From Pseudocoprococcus catus (GTDB lineage Bacteria; Bacillota; Clostridia; Lachnospirales; Lachnospiraceae): a stretch of DNA of 64,000 nucleotides. Both the position numbers and the translations under genes were made by a program. Shown in pieces: positions 37,247-48,200 of this stretch. The notes under the pieces are model-generated. The model did not search any database and was not told the DNA's origin. It worked only from the letters and a program-made list of their open reading frames with translations. Location: the NCBI RefSeq assembly GCF_019734885.1, contig NZ_JAAXCM010000047.1, positions 55,889-119,888 of the forward strand, read 5' to 3'. Position 1 is the first letter of the stretch, and each line of letters begins with the position of its first letter.

Positions 37247-37268
37247 ATAGTCAAGGAGGAAAACTATT

Positions 37269-37904
37269 ATGTTAAAAGTCGTTAATGCTATGGGTGATGC
37301 ATGCCCGATCCCTGTTGTTAAGACAAAAAATGCCATTAAAGAATTAATTGGTGCCGGCATGGTGGAAACGCTGGTGGACAATGAGATCGCTGTTCAGAAT
37401 CTGACAAAGATGGCACAGCAGAAGAACTACGGTGTACGTTCAGAAAAACTCGGAGAGAATCAGTACAGAGTGATTATGACGATTGGAGAATCTGCTGATG
37501 AAGCAGGTGCAGAAGCCGTAGAGGAAGAGACGACTGCAGAGGAAACCTGTATGCCGGATGGCAGAAGAGGCAATAAAGTTGTTGTTATTTCTTCATCATA
37601 TATGGGAACCGGGGATGATGAACTGGGGGCAGTTCTGATGAAAGGATTCATTTATGCACTGTCACAGCAGGATGAACTTCCAAAGACTATCCTCTTCTAT
37701 AATAGCGGAGCAAAATTGACATGTGAGATGTCTCCGACACTGGAAGATCTGATGTCTCTTGAAGCCAATGGTGTGGAAATCCTGACATGCGGGACATGCC
37801 TGAACCATTATGGATTGACAGAGAAGCTCAAAGTCGGCGGTGTGACAAATATGTATGTGATCACAGAGAAGATGATGCAGGCAGATCTCATTGTTAAACC
37901 ATAA
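37269..37904 (+). CDS. yedF: YedF, selenium-metabolism TusA/DsrE-like protein
   Basis: A 211-residue protein with an N-terminal TusA domain (CPxP motif DACPIPVVKTK, Cys12) and a C-terminal DsrE-like domain (VISSSYMGTGDDELGAVLMK, with LTCGTCLNHYGL). This two-domain form tracks with selD in genomes and is thought to carry selenium. It follows selD by 22 bases with AAGGAGG, so it is in the same operon. Confidence 0.9.
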   Translation: MLKVVNAMGDACPIPVVKTKNAIKELIGAGMVETLVDNEIAVQNLTKMAQQKNYGVRSEKLGENQYRVIMTIGESADEAGAEAVEEETTAEETCMPDGRRGNKVVVISSSYMGTGDDELGAVLMKGFIYALSQQDELPKTILFYNSGAKLTCEMSPTLEDLMSLEANGVEILTCGTCLNHYGLTEKLKVGGVTNMYVITEKMMQADLIVKP

Positions 37905-37949
37905 TTTCTGAACAATATAGAATATGGAAGAACAGGATGGTAGAGTATT

Positions 37950-38186
37950 GTGCGGCAAAAGAAGAATTATATGATATTGACATTTAAGACCACCACTGCT
38001 GCCATGGCTATGGAGAAAAAATGTGGTGAAGATAAAATCCCGGGACGGCTGATTCCTCTGCCGGGAGAAATCAGTGCCGGATGCGGACTGTCCTGGCGGA
38101 TTTTGCCGGAGGAATATGAGATGTACAGAGAGAAGATTATGTCATATGATATTCCGATCCAGCAGGCTGTCGAAGTTAATATATAA
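37950..38186 (+). CDS. DUF3343 putative Se/S carrier
   Basis: A 78-residue protein with the DUF3343 pattern: LTFKTTTAAMAMEKKC near the start and PGRLIPLPGEISAGCGLSW in the middle. Members sit next to selenium genes and are proposed sulfur or selenium carriers. The start is GTG with GGATGG about 9 bases upstream; an ATG 7 codons later is the alternative. Confidence 0.8.
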   Translation: MRQKKNYMILTFKTTTAAMAMEKKCGEDKIPGRLIPLPGEISAGCGLSWRILPEEYEMYREKIMSYDIPIQQAVEVNI

Positions 38187-38240
38187 TATGGTAAGAATAA
38201 AGGCAATCGTCGGATGTTGAGAAAATTTAAAGAAAAATTC

Positions 38241-38269
38241 TTGACAAGGATGATTGCTTTTGATATAAT
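38241..38269 (+). promoter_or_regulatory. promoter of the rpsL-rpsG-fusA operon
   Basis: Perfect consensus TTGACA, 17 bp, TATAAT, some 80 bases before rpsL. Confidence 0.88.
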
Positions 38270-38352
38270 ATGCAAGTGTGCGCAATAGGCGTGCATACAC
38301 CGTTATGTAAATGACGGCAACCAGTTCATTTTATTACCAGGAGGTGAAAATA

Positions 38353-38775
38353 ATGCCAACATTTAACCAGTTAGTAAGAAAAGGAAGACAGACTGTTGAG
38401 AAGAAATCTACAGCTCCTGCTCTGCAGAAGAGCTACAACTCTCTTCACAAGAAAGCCACAGACTTATCATCACCACAGAAGAGAGGTGTATGTACAGCTG
38501 TTAAGACAGCTACTCCTAAAAAACCTAACTCAGCTCTTAGAAAGATCGCCAGAGTTCGTTTGTCAAACGGAATCGAAGTAACAAGCTACATTCCAGGTGA
38601 AGGTCATAACCTTCAGGAGCATAGCGTTGTACTTATCAGAGGTGGTCGTGTAAAGGACTTACCAGGTACAAGATACCATATCATCAGAGGTACACTTGAT
38701 ACTGCAGGTGTTGCTAAGAGAAGACAGGCTCGTTCCAAATACGGTGCTAAGAGACCAAAGGACGCTAAGAAATAA
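38353..38775 (+). CDS. rpsL: 30S ribosomal protein S12
   Basis: A 140-residue S12, the decoding-site protein. Signature [11 protein letters not shown] at the start, [15 protein letters not shown] and [13 protein letters not shown] (streptomycin-resistance region) are intact; the key Lys in TPKKPNSA is the wild-type residue. AGGAGGTG precedes the ATG. It has one of the strongest promoters in the window. Confidence 0.97.
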   Translation: MPTFNQLVRKGRQTVEKKSTAPALQKSYNSLHKKATDLSSPQKRGVCTAVKTATPKKPNSALRKIARVRLSNGIEVTSYIPGEGHNLQEHSVVLIRGGRVKDLPGTRYHIIRGTLDTAGVAKRRQARSKYGAKRPKDAKK

Positions 38776-38908
38776 GAGTTTCACAGGTTTATACTATTTG
38801 CGACGAATGTAGCATTATTTTACCGCAATGATATAAGGTTGCGATTAAAGATAGATATACAATTCGAGCGCGAACACATAGTCAGACTACGTGAGTACCC
38901 AAGATTGA

Positions 38909-39403
<495 letters not shown>

Positions 39404-39447
39404 TCTGTTTTTAGCGGTTGCTTAGCTGAGAAAAGGAGGAATTATCC

Positions 39448-41565
39448 TTGGCTGGAAGAGAATATCCATTAGAGAGAACCAGAAATATTGGTATTATGGC
39501 TCATATTGATGCTGGTAAAACAACAACAACTGAGCGTATCTTATATTACACTGGTATTAACTACAAGATTGGTGATACTCATGACGGTACTGCAACTATG
39601 GACTGGATGGCCCAGGAGCAGGAACGTGGTATCACAATTACTTCCGCTGCTACAACATGTCACTGGACACTTCAGGATCACTGCAGACCAAAGGAAGGTG
39701 CTTTAGAGCATCGTATCAACATCATTGATACACCAGGACACGTAGACTTTACAGTTGAAGTTGAACGTTCCCTTCGTGTACTTGATGGTGCTGTTGGTGT
39801 CTTCTGTGCCAAAGGTGGTGTTGAACCTCAGTCCGAAAATGTATGGCGTCAGGCTGACACATACAACGTACCTAGAATGGCTTTCATCAATAAGATGGAT
39901 ATTCTTGGTGCTGATTTTTACAGTGCTGTTGAGCAGATCAAGACAAGATTAGGTAAGAATGCTATCTGCATTCAGCTCCCAATCGGTAAGGAAGATGAAT
40001 TCAAAGGTATCATTGACCTTTTTGAAATGCAGGCTTATATCTACAATGATGAAAAGGGTGACGATATTTCTATCGTTGATATCCCAGAAGATATGGCTGA
40101 TGATGCAGAACTTTATCATACAGAATTAGTTGAGAAGATCTGCGAATTAGATGACGATCTGATGATGGCTTACCTTGAAGGTGAAGAACCATCTAACGAT
40201 CAGTTAAAAGCTGTATTAAGAAAAGCAACATGCGAGTGTACAGCTGTTCCTGTTTGCTGTGGTACAGCTTACAGAAACAAAGGTGTTCAGAAGCTGCTTG
40301 ATGCAATCATCGAGTACATGCCATCTCCGTTAGACATCCCACCAATCAAGGGTGTTGACTTAGATGGTAACGATGTTGTAAGACATTCTTCTGATGATGA
40401 ACCTTTCTCTGCTCTTGCATTCAAGATTATGACAGACCCATTCGTTGGTAAGCTGGCATTCTTCCGTGTATACTCTGGTACTTTGAATTCCGGTTCTTAT
40501 ACACTGAATGCAACAAAAGACAAGAAAGAACGTGTTGGTCGTATCCTTCAGATGCATGCCAACAAGAGAAAAGAGCTGGATAAGGTTTACTCCGGTGATA
40601 TCGCAGCTGCTGTAGGTTTCAAATTTACAACAACTGGTGATACAATCTGTGATGAACAGCATCCGGTTATTCTGGAATCCATGGAATTCCCAGAACCTGT
40701 TATCGAGCTTGCTATTGAGCCTAAGACAAAAGCAGGCCAGGGCAAGATGGGTGAAGCTTTAGCTAAACTTGCTGAAGAAGACCCTACATTCAGAGCTCAT
40801 ACAGATCAGGAAACAGGCCAGACAATCATTGCCGGTATGGGCGAGCTCCATCTGGAAATCATTGTTGACCGTCTGCTTCGTGAATTTAAAGTAGAGGCAA
40901 ACGTTGGTGCACCTCAGGTTGCATACAAAGAAACATTTACAAAAGCCGTTGATGTAGACAGCAAGTATGCTAAACAGTCCGGTGGTCGTGGTCAGTATGG
41001 TCACTGTAAAGTTCACTTTGAGCCAATGGATGCCAATGGTGAAGAACTCTTCAAGTTCGATTCTACAGTCGTAGGTGGTGCTATTCCTAAGGAATACATC
41101 CCAGCTGTCGGCGAAGGTATTGAAGAAGCTGCTAAAGCTGGTATCCTCGGCGGATTCCCTGTACTTGGTATCCATGCTACAGTATATGATGGTTCTTACC
41201 ATGAAGTCGATTCAAGTGAAATGGCATTCCACATTGCTGGTTCCATGGCTTTCAAGGAAGCTATGCACAAAGCAGGTGCTGTTCTTCTTGAGCCGATCAT
41301 GAAAGTTGAAGTTACAATGCCTGAAGAATACATGGGCGATATCATCGGCGACCTGAATTCACGTCGTGGTCGTATCGAAGGTATGGAAGATATCGGTGGT
41401 GGTAAGATGGTTAAAGCATATGTACCACTTGCTGAAATGTTCGGTTATTCTACAGACCTGCGTTCAAGAACACAGGGCCGTGGTAACTACTCCATGTTCT
41501 TTGAGAAATACGAGCCAGTTCCGAAGTCAATTCAGGAAAAGGTATTAAACAACAAAGATAAATAA
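39448..41565 (+). CDS. fusA: elongation factor G
   Basis: A 705-residue translational GTPase for ribosome translocation. G1 [12 protein letters not shown], the switch I/effector region [14 protein letters not shown]3 [17 protein letters not shown]4 INKMD and the C-terminal domains are complete. The start is TTG (TTGGCTGGAAGA), fixed by AAAGGAGGA 7 bases upstream and the standard [17 protein letters not shown]-terminus. It lies 44 bases after rpsG. Confidence 0.97.
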   Translation: MAGREYPLERTRNIGIMAHIDAGKTTTTERILYYTGINYKIGDTHDGTATMDWMAQEQERGITITSAATTCHWTLQDHCRPKEGALEHRINIIDTPGHVDFTVEVERSLRVLDGAVGVFCAKGGVEPQSENVWRQADTYNVPRMAFINKMDILGADFYSAVEQIKTRLGKNAICIQLPIGKEDEFKGIIDLFEMQAYIYNDEKGDDISIVDIPEDMADDAELYHTELVEKICELDDDLMMAYLEGEEPSNDQLKAVLRKATCECTAVPVCCGTAYRNKGVQKLLDAIIEYMPSPLDIPPIKGVDLDGNDVVRHSSDDEPFSALAFKIMTDPFVGKLAFFRVYSGTLNSGSYTLNATKDKKERVGRILQMHANKRKELDKVYSGDIAAAVGFKFTTTGDTICDEQHPVILESMEFPEPVIELAIEPKTKAGQGKMGEALAKLAEEDPTFRAHTDQETGQTIIAGMGELHLEIIVDRLLREFKVEANVGAPQVAYKETFTKAVDVDSKYAKQSGGRGQYGHCKVHFEPMDANGEELFKFDSTVVGGAIPKEYIPAVGEGIEEAAKAGILGGFPVLGIHATVYDGSYHEVDSSEMAFHIAGSMAFKEAMHKAGAVLLEPIMKVEVTMPEEYMGDIIGDLNSRRGRIEGMEDIGGGKMVKAYVPLAEMFGYSTDLRSRTQGRGNYSMFFEKYEPVPKSIQEKVLNNKDK

Positions 41566-41571
41566 ATTATC

Positions 41572-41606
41572 CTTGCTGTGTACAGGTAATGTACAGCTTT
41601 TAAATA
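41572..41606 (+). terminator. weak terminator after fusA
   Basis: GCTGTGTAC and GTACAGC pair with a two-base bulge, followed by TTTT. tuf has its own promoter downstream. Confidence 0.45.
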
Positions 41607-41627
41607 CGAAAATATTTTAAAATAGGC

Positions 41628-41711
41628 TTGAATATATGTTGTAAATGCAATATAATCGTAATTAGCCGAGCAAAAATAATAAAAATCTGCCTCTCCCGAA
41701 CGGGGGAGGGG
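41628..41711 (+). promoter_or_regulatory. tuf promoter and leader hairpin
   Basis: TTGAAT (41628-41633), 17 bp, TATAAT (41651-41656). The transcript leader contains a GC-rich hairpin, CCTCTCCC/GGGAGGGG (41690-41711), with no T-run, just ahead of AAAGGAGGA. Confidence 0.8.
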
Positions 41712-41735
41712 CGCCTATAAAAGGAGGACGTTAAA

Positions 41736-42923
41736 ATGGCTAAAGCTAAGTTTGACAGAAGCAAACCACATTGTAATATCGGTACAATTGGACACGTTGA
41801 CCACGGTAAAACAACTTTAACAGCTGCTATCACAAGAGTATTAGCAGAAAGAGTACCTGGTAACGAAAAAGTAGATTTCGAAAACATCGATAAAGCTCCA
41901 GAAGAAAGAGAACGTGGTATCACAATCTCTACAGCTCACGTTGAGTACCAGACAGCAAAACGTCATTACGCTCACGTAGACTGCCCAGGACATGCCGATT
42001 ATGTAAAGAACATGATCACAGGTGCTGCTCAGATGGATGGTGCTATCCTTGTTGTAGCTGCTACTGATGGTGTTATGGCTCAGACAAAAGAGCATATCCT
42101 TCTTTCCCGTCAGGTAGGCGTACCTTACATCGTTGTATTCATGAACAAATGTGATATGGTAGACGATGAAGAACTCCTTGAATTAGTAGAAATGGAAATC
42201 ACAGAAGTTCTTGAAGAGTATGACTTCAATGATTGCCCAATCATCAAAGGTTCCGCTCTTAAAGCTCTTGAAGATCCAAACGGCGAATGGGGCGACAAGA
42301 TCATGGAACTTATGGATACAGTAGATAGCTATATCCCAGATCCACAGCGTGATACAGATAAGCCATTCCTTATGCCAGTCGAAGACGTATTCTCTATCAC
42401 AGGTCGTGGTACAGTTGCTACAGGCCGTGTAGAAAGAGGTGTTCTGCATCTTTCTGATGAAGTAGAAATCGTTGGTGTTAAAGAAGAAACACGTAAAGTA
42501 GTTGTAACTGGTATCGAAATGTTCCGTAAACTCCTTGACGAAGCTCAGGCTGGTGATAACATCGGTTGTCTTCTTCGTGGTGTTCAGAGAAATGAAATCG
42601 AAAGAGGACAGGTTCTCGCTAAACCAGGTTCAGTACACCCACACAAGAAATTCACAGCTCAGGTTTACGTACTGACAAAAGACGAAGGTGGTCGTCATAC
42701 ACCATTCTTCAACAACTATCGTCCACAGTTCTACTTCAGAACAACAGATATCACAGGCGTTATCTCCCTTCCAGAAGGTACAGAAATGTGCATGCCTGGT
42801 GATAACGTAGAAATGACAATCGAACTGATCCACCCAATCGCTATGGAACAGGGTCTTACATTCGCTATCCGTGAAGGTGGCCGTACTGTAGGTTCAGGTC
42901 GTGTTGCTACAATCATCGAATAA
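41736..42923 (+). CDS. tuf: elongation factor Tu
   Basis: A 395-residue GTPase that brings aminoacyl-tRNA to the ribosome. G1 [10 protein letters not shown]3 DCPGHADY, G4 NKCD and the domain II/III signatures ([13 protein letters not shown]) are complete. Its last ~17 codons and 3' untranslated region are duplicated at 50851-51114, on the far side of the restriction-modification island; this copy is the intact gene. Confidence 0.98.
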   Translation: MAKAKFDRSKPHCNIGTIGHVDHGKTTLTAAITRVLAERVPGNEKVDFENIDKAPEERERGITISTAHVEYQTAKRHYAHVDCPGHADYVKNMITGAAQMDGAILVVAATDGVMAQTKEHILLSRQVGVPYIVVFMNKCDMVDDEELLELVEMEITEVLEEYDFNDCPIIKGSALKALEDPNGEWGDKIMELMDTVDSYIPDPQRDTDKPFLMPVEDVFSITGRGTVATGRVERGVLHLSDEVEIVGVKEETRKVVVTGIEMFRKLLDEAQAGDNIGCLLRGVQRNEIERGQVLAKPGSVHPHKKFTAQVYVLTKDEGGRHTPFFNNYRPQFYFRTTDITGVISLPEGTEMCMPGDNVEMTIELIHPIAMEQGLTFAIREGGRTVGSGRVATIIE

Positions 42924-43033
42924 TATTCGCTAAGCAATGAGCAATGCAAATCCAACGAAGTTTGTATTACTCATATCGTGAAATGTATAAATGAGTGTCA
43001 GGAGTACACTCTGTGTCCAAACGTAAGATACCC
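42870..43033 (+). repeat. tuf 3' end, first copy of duplicated segment
   Basis: Bases 42870-42959 and 42986-43033 recur at 50851-50940 and 51067-51114 with two mismatches. Between the blocks this copy can form an imperfect stem from ATGAG-AAT-CAAA to TTTG-ATT-CTCAT. The repeat marks the left edge of the island. Confidence 0.85.
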
Positions 43034-43059
43034 GTAGAACTTCGGTTCTACGGGTTTTT
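43029..43059 (+). terminator. tuf terminator
   Basis: CCCGTAGAAC-TTCG-GTTCTACGGG, a perfect 10-bp stem with a stable tetraloop and five T. Confidence 0.93.
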
Positions 43060-43198
43060 CTGTTGCCTGAAAATATATAAAAGAGCAGAAAATAATAACG
43101 AACAGTATAGAAAAACGGTTGCCGGGAGAGTATCCTGATAACCGGCTGTGATAACAGAAGGTGATTGAAAAACGTCTCTTTTTTCTGTTTGCAGGGAA

Positions 43199-43227
43199 TT
43201 GAATAGTGGTTGTTAGTTTGATACAAT
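43199..43227 (+). promoter_or_regulatory. promoter of the restriction-modification operon
   Basis: TTGAAT, 17 bp, TACAAT, 35 bases before vsr. Confidence 0.65.
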
Positions 43228-43261
43228 AAAATGGATTATACAGTATTGAGGGTGGAGAAGT

Positions 43262-43738
43262 ATGCCGACAAAAGAACCACGTTTTCATGGCGAAGTTACA
43301 GAAGAAAGTCATAAAAACATGAGCAAGATACGTGGAAAAGATACAAGTATAGAGGTTGTGATGAGAAAGGCACTATGGCATAGGGGATTTCGTTATCGAA
43401 AAAATTACAAGGGATTGCCAGGAAGACCGGATATTGTCCTGACAAAGTATCGTATTGCAATTTTTTGTGACAGTGAATTTTTTCATGGAAAAGATTGGGA
43501 AATATTGAAACCACGGTTAGAAAAAGGAAAAAATCCAGATTATTGGGTTAAGAAAATAGAGCGGAATATCCAGAGGGATGGAGAAAAGGACCAGCAATTA
43601 AATTTTATGGGGTGGACCGTGATACATTTCTGGGGAAAAGACATTTTGAAAGATACAGAACAGTGCGTTAGAGTGATAGAAGAGACGATATTTGATCAGA
43701 AACTGGGAGAAGTAGACGGTGAAGAGGAAATGCAATGA
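43262..43738 (+). CDS. vsr: Vsr-type mismatch endonuclease
   Basis: A 158-residue very-short-patch-repair endonuclease, which nicks T:G mismatches left by deamination of 5-methylcytosine. Motifs are MSKIRGKDTSIEVVMRKALW, GLPGRPDIVL with the catalytic Asp, AIFCDSEFFHG and WTVIHFWG. The zinc-binding Cys residues of the E. coli enzyme are not obvious. Its place at the head of an operon containing a C5 methyltransferase fits. Its stop overlaps the next start. Confidence 0.9.
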   Translation: MPTKEPRFHGEVTEESHKNMSKIRGKDTSIEVVMRKALWHRGFRYRKNYKGLPGRPDIVLTKYRIAIFCDSEFFHGKDWEILKPRLEKGKNPDYWVKKIERNIQRDGEKDQQLNFMGWTVIHFWGKDILKDTEQCVRVIEETIFDQKLGEVDGEEEMQ

Positions 43739-45165
43739 TGAATTATTTGGAAGAATACGATGAAACGGATCCTATTTCAATTGAAACATATTCAAAAAGG
43801 TTGATTGGAAAAACATTTGCCGATGTGTGTAAGCAAGATGATATCATCAAGGCTATGGTTGTCAGGGAGACTGCAAATTATGAAGTAAAACATGAGAACA
43901 AGAAGCGAAAAGGCGGTTTAGGAGAACTGATAGAAGAGAGATTCTTTCATTATCAGACGAATAATGATGCACGTCCGGATTTTGATAAAGCAGGTGTAGA
44001 ACTAAAAGTAACACCGTATAAACAGAATAAGAATGGGACACTGGTAGCCAAGGAAAGACTGATATTAACCATGATTGATTATTTTTCAGTTGTTGATGAA
44101 ACATTTGAAGATAGTCACATGTGGCAAAAGGCCCGATTGATTTTATTGGTGTATTATCTGTATCAACAAGAGATAAAAAATCGGTTGGATTATCGTATTG
44201 GATATGTGAAGCTGTTTGCACCGCCGGAGCAAGATATAAAAATAATAGCACATGATTTTGCGGTTATTGTTGAGAAAATAAGAAACGGAAAAGCACATGA
44301 ATTATCTGAGGGGGATACTCTGTATCTGGGAGCAGCACCAAAGGCAGCAACGTCAAAGGACCGGAGAAAGCAGCCATTTAGTGATGAATTGGCAAAACCA
44401 CGAGCATTTGCATTTAAAAATTCTTACATGACATATGTTCTGAACAATTATATTATTCCGGGAAAAAATACATATGAACCGATTATCCAGGGTACAGCAG
44501 AGGAATCTTTTGAAGATTATGTTGTGCATAAAATAGATGCGTATTGTGATCAGTCGGTTACTGATTTATGCAATACATTCCATATAGAATATCAAAAGAA
44601 ACCGAAAAGCCTGGAGGCAATGTTAGCATATCGGATGTTAGGCATAAAAGGAAACCATGCGGAAGAATTTGAAAAAGCAAATGTGGTAGTTAAGACGATA
44701 CGTATTGAGAAAAATAATAAGATAAAGGAAAATATGTCATTTCCAACTTTTAAATTTAAAGAGTTAGTAGAGGAAGACTGGGAAGATTCTACATTTGGAA
44801 ATTATTTACGTGAAACTAGATTTTTGTTTGTAGTTTATAAGTTTAATCAACAAGATGAATTAAGGTTAAAGGGCTGCCAGTTTTGGAATATTCCATATGA
44901 TGATTTGGAAGGTAGTGTGAAGGCAGTTTGGGAAAAGACGCAGAGAGTGCTTCTCGAAGGCCTTCAGATAGAAAAGAGAAATGGAAAGAATTATAATAAT
45001 TTTCCGAAATCATCAGAAAATCCTGTGTGCCATGTGAGACCACATGCACAAAATTCAAAAGATACTTACGAACTTCCAGACGGAAGGCAGTATCCAAAGC
45101 AATGTTTCTGGTTGAATAATAGTTATATTTTGTCGCAGTTGGATAAGAACTTTATAGAGGATTGA
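43735..45165 (+). CDS. Sau3AI-like type II restriction endonuclease, copy 1
   Basis: A 476-residue endonuclease of the Sau3AI/MutH family, expected to cut at GATC. The MutH-type active site is present: Glu64 in GGLGELIEERF, Asp82, Glu89 and Lys91 in PDFDKAGVELKVTPY, with the same D-x6-E-x-K spacing. The C-terminal half is the second, non-catalytic MutH-like domain of Sau3AI. It is coupled to vsr by a 4-base overlap and followed directly by a paralogue. Specificity is inferred from family. Confidence 0.82.
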   Translation: MMNYLEEYDETDPISIETYSKRLIGKTFADVCKQDDIIKAMVVRETANYEVKHENKKRKGGLGELIEERFFHYQTNNDARPDFDKAGVELKVTPYKQNKNGTLVAKERLILTMIDYFSVVDETFEDSHMWQKARLILLVYYLYQQEIKNRLDYRIGYVKLFAPPEQDIKIIAHDFAVIVEKIRNGKAHELSEGDTLYLGAAPKAATSKDRRKQPFSDELAKPRAFAFKNSYMTYVLNNYIIPGKNTYEPIIQGTAEESFEDYVVHKIDAYCDQSVTDLCNTFHIEYQKKPKSLEAMLAYRMLGIKGNHAEEFEKANVVVKTIRIEKNNKIKENMSFPTFKFKELVEEDWEDSTFGNYLRETRFLFVVYKFNQQDELRLKGCQFWNIPYDDLEGSVKAVWEKTQRVLLEGLQIEKRNGKNYNNFPKSSENPVCHVRPHAQNSKDTYELPDGRQYPKQCFWLNNSYILSQLDKNFIED

Positions 45166-45167
45166 TA

Positions 45168-46676
45168 ATGAGTAATAAAGAATATAAAACTTCAGAGGAA
45201 GTAAAACAGAGAGCGGAAGAAGCGATAGGACATTCATTTAAAGAAATTTTTGAATTAGCTCAGAAATTTCAACAAGAAAATGGATTAAAAGAGAAGCATG
45301 GAAAGGGAGACATTGGGCAAGCCTATGAAGAAGGCTGGTTTAATTATGCGTGCAATGAAGAAGCTGAACCAGATTTTAAAGATGCGGACATTGAATTGAA
45401 AGTAACTCCATTTTTAATCAATAGTAGGGGATATAGAGCAAAAGAAAGATTATCACTTGGAAAAATCAACTATAGAGACGAAAATTGGAACGAGTATGAA
45501 GGGAGCAGATTTTGGACAAAAAATCATCATCTGCTGGTCATGTATTATCAGTATATCAAAGGTGTAAAACGTGAAAAGTTCAGTGTAGAGAAAGTAGACG
45601 AGATTCTTCTGGAAGAATTACCAGAAAGAGATCAGATGATTATCCAACATGATTGGGAAAAAATCGCACATTATGTAAAAGCGGGAAAGGCACATGAATT
45701 GTCAGAACGAGACTTTATGTATCTCAGTCCGGCTAGAAAGGGTAGTGGCGGAGATGAGAAAGTAAAATATAATGACAAATATCCGAAAGCAAAACCAAGA
45801 GCGTATTCATTTAAAAAGTCGTATATGACAAAATTGTTTAATGAGAGAATGCTTACCCCAGAGGAAATATCTTATATTTTGCCAGGTACGGTATTGCCAA
45901 AGGAAAAAGAATTTGACGATATTCTGATTGAAACTTTGAAACCATATTTTGGAAGAACAGTTGAATCATTGAAAAAAGAATTCCCTAATTATCGTAACGG
46001 ATATAGTGAAAAGAACGATATTGTTAAGCAGATATACAAGAGTGAAAATGATTTAGAAGAAACGGATGAATTCCAAAAAGCTAATTATAGATTAAGAACC
46101 ATTACAGTTGGCGAAAAAGGAACACCAACGCAGGATATGTCATTTTCGGCGTTTGATTTTGACGGATTACTGAAAGAAAAGAACTGGACAGAATCCATTG
46201 TTTATGATGAGATGGTAGATTCGAAGTTTTTGCTTGTAATATTTTCAAAGAATGCAGAGGGACAAGAAATCTTGAACAATGCGCTTATATGGTATATTCC
46301 GAAAAAAGATGTGAATAAAGTAAAGGACGTGTGGAAAGAAGCAAGAAAAGTTATTAAAAATGGAATAAAGTTACAACAGAAATTATCACACGATAAAGCA
46401 GGAAGGTTAATTTTTGTGTATGAAAATAACTTCCCAAAGAGTAGCTTTAATAAAGTGGCCCATGTAAGAAATAAGGCAGGAGAGAGCGAATATTTTTGTG
46501 AAAATGCAAATTCAGTAAAATTAAAAAATCCTGCAGAGGTTATCACTTTAAAAGAAATTCCAGCGGAATTGAAAGATACTCCGATACCTACTGGAGAATA
46601 CATGACCAAACAGTGCTTTTGGTTCAATAAGAAATATATGAAACAGCAGATTAAAGATTTTATAAAATCATACTAA
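45168..46676 (+). CDS. Sau3AI-like type II restriction endonuclease, copy 2
   Basis: A 502-residue paralogue of the preceding protein with the same architecture and active site (Asp69, Glu76, Lys78 in PDFKDADIELKVTPF). The two share the central KAHELSE and KPRAFAFKNSYMT/KPRAYSFKKSYMT segments and the terminal QCFWxNxxY. They may act as a heterodimer or as two enzymes on one site. The ATG at 45168 is preferred over a TTG two codons earlier. Confidence 0.8.
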   Translation: MSNKEYKTSEEVKQRAEEAIGHSFKEIFELAQKFQQENGLKEKHGKGDIGQAYEEGWFNYACNEEAEPDFKDADIELKVTPFLINSRGYRAKERLSLGKINYRDENWNEYEGSRFWTKNHHLLVMYYQYIKGVKREKFSVEKVDEILLEELPERDQMIIQHDWEKIAHYVKAGKAHELSERDFMYLSPARKGSGGDEKVKYNDKYPKAKPRAYSFKKSYMTKLFNERMLTPEEISYILPGTVLPKEKEFDDILIETLKPYFGRTVESLKKEFPNYRNGYSEKNDIVKQIYKSENDLEETDEFQKANYRLRTITVGEKGTPTQDMSFSAFDFDGLLKEKNWTESIVYDEMVDSKFLLVIFSKNAEGQEILNNALIWYIPKKDVNKVKDVWKEARKVIKNGIKLQQKLSHDKAGRLIFVYENNFPKSSFNKVAHVRNKAGESEYFCENANSVKLKNPAEVITLKEIPAELKDTPIPTGEYMTKQCFWFNKKYMKQQIKDFIKSY

Positions 46677-46688
46677 AAAATAGAAAAG

Positions 46689-46739
46689 GATCTTTACAAG
46701 AATATAAAAATAGGTTATTATATTTAAGAACGATCGTTC
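46689..46739 (+). promoter_or_regulatory. promoter of the C5 methyltransferase with GATC palindrome
   Basis: TTTACA (46693-46698), 17 bp, TATTAT (46716-46721). A perfect 12-bp palindrome, GAACGATCGTTC (46728-46739), covers the expected transcription start and centres on GATC; a second GATC (46689-46692) abuts the -35 box. Methylation or methyltransferase binding at these sites could regulate the gene. Confidence 0.7.
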
Positions 46740-46766
46740 GAATAATAAAAGAAGAGGTAATATAAA

Positions 46767-48152
46767 GTGAAGAAAACAGTTTGCGAATTGTTTGCCGGCG
46801 TAGGTGGTTTTAGATGTGGACTTAATAATATAAAAACAACAGAGGATTACGGTAAAGAAGAAAAATGGGATACAGTTTGGTTTAGTCAATGGGAGCCGGC
46901 AGAGAAGAATACACAGTACGCACATGACTGTTATGTATATCGGTTTGGAACACGATTAGATAATAATGGTAAAGATACTACGAATTATAATATTGAAGAT
47001 GTAGATAAAACAACACTGCCTGATTTTAACCTATTAGTCGGCGGATTTCCGTGCCAGGACTATTCAGTAGCATCTTCATTAGCTACTTCTAAAGGACTTG
47101 AAGGAAAAAAAGGAATTTTATGGTGGTCAATACGTGAGACTTTAGAAGCAAAGAAACCACCATTCGTATTATTAGAAAATGTTGATAGATTATTAAAATC
47201 TCCTGCAAAACAAAGAGGTAGAGATTTTGGTGTGATTCTTGCATGTTTTCGTGATGAAGGATATACAGTGGAATGGCGTGTGATAAATGCTGCGGAATAT
47301 GGGTATCAGCAGAGACGTCGTAGAACATTTATTTTTGCTTACAAAAATAATACGAAATATGCAGAAAGAATTCTAAATACAATTGGATATACAGATACAT
47401 TGGAAGAGGAACATAAACAAGAATGCATGGAAAAGGTAGTCTTAAAAGAAGGTTTTTTTGCAGAAACATTTTTGGTAAATAAAGCAGAATCTACTAAGAT
47501 TAAAATTAAAGAACTTCCGATAGAAGTGGGTGAAGTATCTGAAACATTCCAATGTGCATTTGAGAATTCTGGAATAATGAAAGACGGAATAATATATACA
47601 ATGAAGACTGTTCCGAATTATCATGGAAAGCAGATAACTCTTGGCGATGTTATGGAAACAGGACAAGTAGAAGAACAGTATTTTATTCCGGCAGAAAAGT
47701 TATATTATACAGATCCAACGGTTACACACAGTGATGAAACAGAGCAGCGTCTTCCAAAGGAAGATAGACAGACCTGGCAGTATCTGAAAGGTGCAAAAAA
47801 ATTGTTACGTACAAGTTCAACAGGTCATGAATATGTATTCTCAGAAGGTGCTATTTCTATGATTGATCAGGAAGATAAACCGGCACGTACAATGCTTACA
47901 TCTGAAGGTGGGTTCAGCAGAACAACTCATATTGTGAAAGATAAGATGACTGGAAGAGTGAGATTACTTACTGCAACAGAAGCAGAACGAATCCAGGGAT
48001 TTCCTACAAATCATACAAAGTATTGTTTGGTTAAGGGAGAAACAGTGGAGATGCCATTGAGAAAACGTAGATTTATGATGGGAAATGCGTTGGTGGTTAA
48101 TCTGGTGGCAGATATGGAGAAGACGTTGGATAACATATTTACTGAAGAATAG
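46767..48152 (+). CDS. DNA cytosine-5 methyltransferase (GATC type likely)
   Basis: A 461-residue C5 methyltransferase. Motif I ELFAGVGGFRCGL, motif IV GGFPCQDYS with catalytic Cys96, motif VI LLENVDRLL, motif VIII QRRRRTF and motifs IX-X near the C-terminus are visible. Next to Sau3AI-like endonucleases it should protect GATC by methylating its C. It has its own promoter inside the island. Confidence 0.92.
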   Translation: MKKTVCELFAGVGGFRCGLNNIKTTEDYGKEEKWDTVWFSQWEPAEKNTQYAHDCYVYRFGTRLDNNGKDTTNYNIEDVDKTTLPDFNLLVGGFPCQDYSVASSLATSKGLEGKKGILWWSIRETLEAKKPPFVLLENVDRLLKSPAKQRGRDFGVILACFRDEGYTVEWRVINAAEYGYQQRRRRTFIFAYKNNTKYAERILNTIGYTDTLEEEHKQECMEKVVLKEGFFAETFLVNKAESTKIKIKELPIEVGEVSETFQCAFENSGIMKDGIIYTMKTVPNYHGKQITLGDVMETGQVEEQYFIPAEKLYYTDPTVTHSDETEQRLPKEDRQTWQYLKGAKKLLRTSSTGHEYVFSEGAISMIDQEDKPARTMLTSEGGFSRTTHIVKDKMTGRVRLLTATEAERIQGFPTNHTKYCLVKGETVEMPLRKRRFMMGNALVVNLVADMEKTLDNIFTEE

Positions 48153-48200
48153 AGCGATGATTGTTTGGTAGTGCATAGCTCAGGAGGAACTGAAGAGAAG

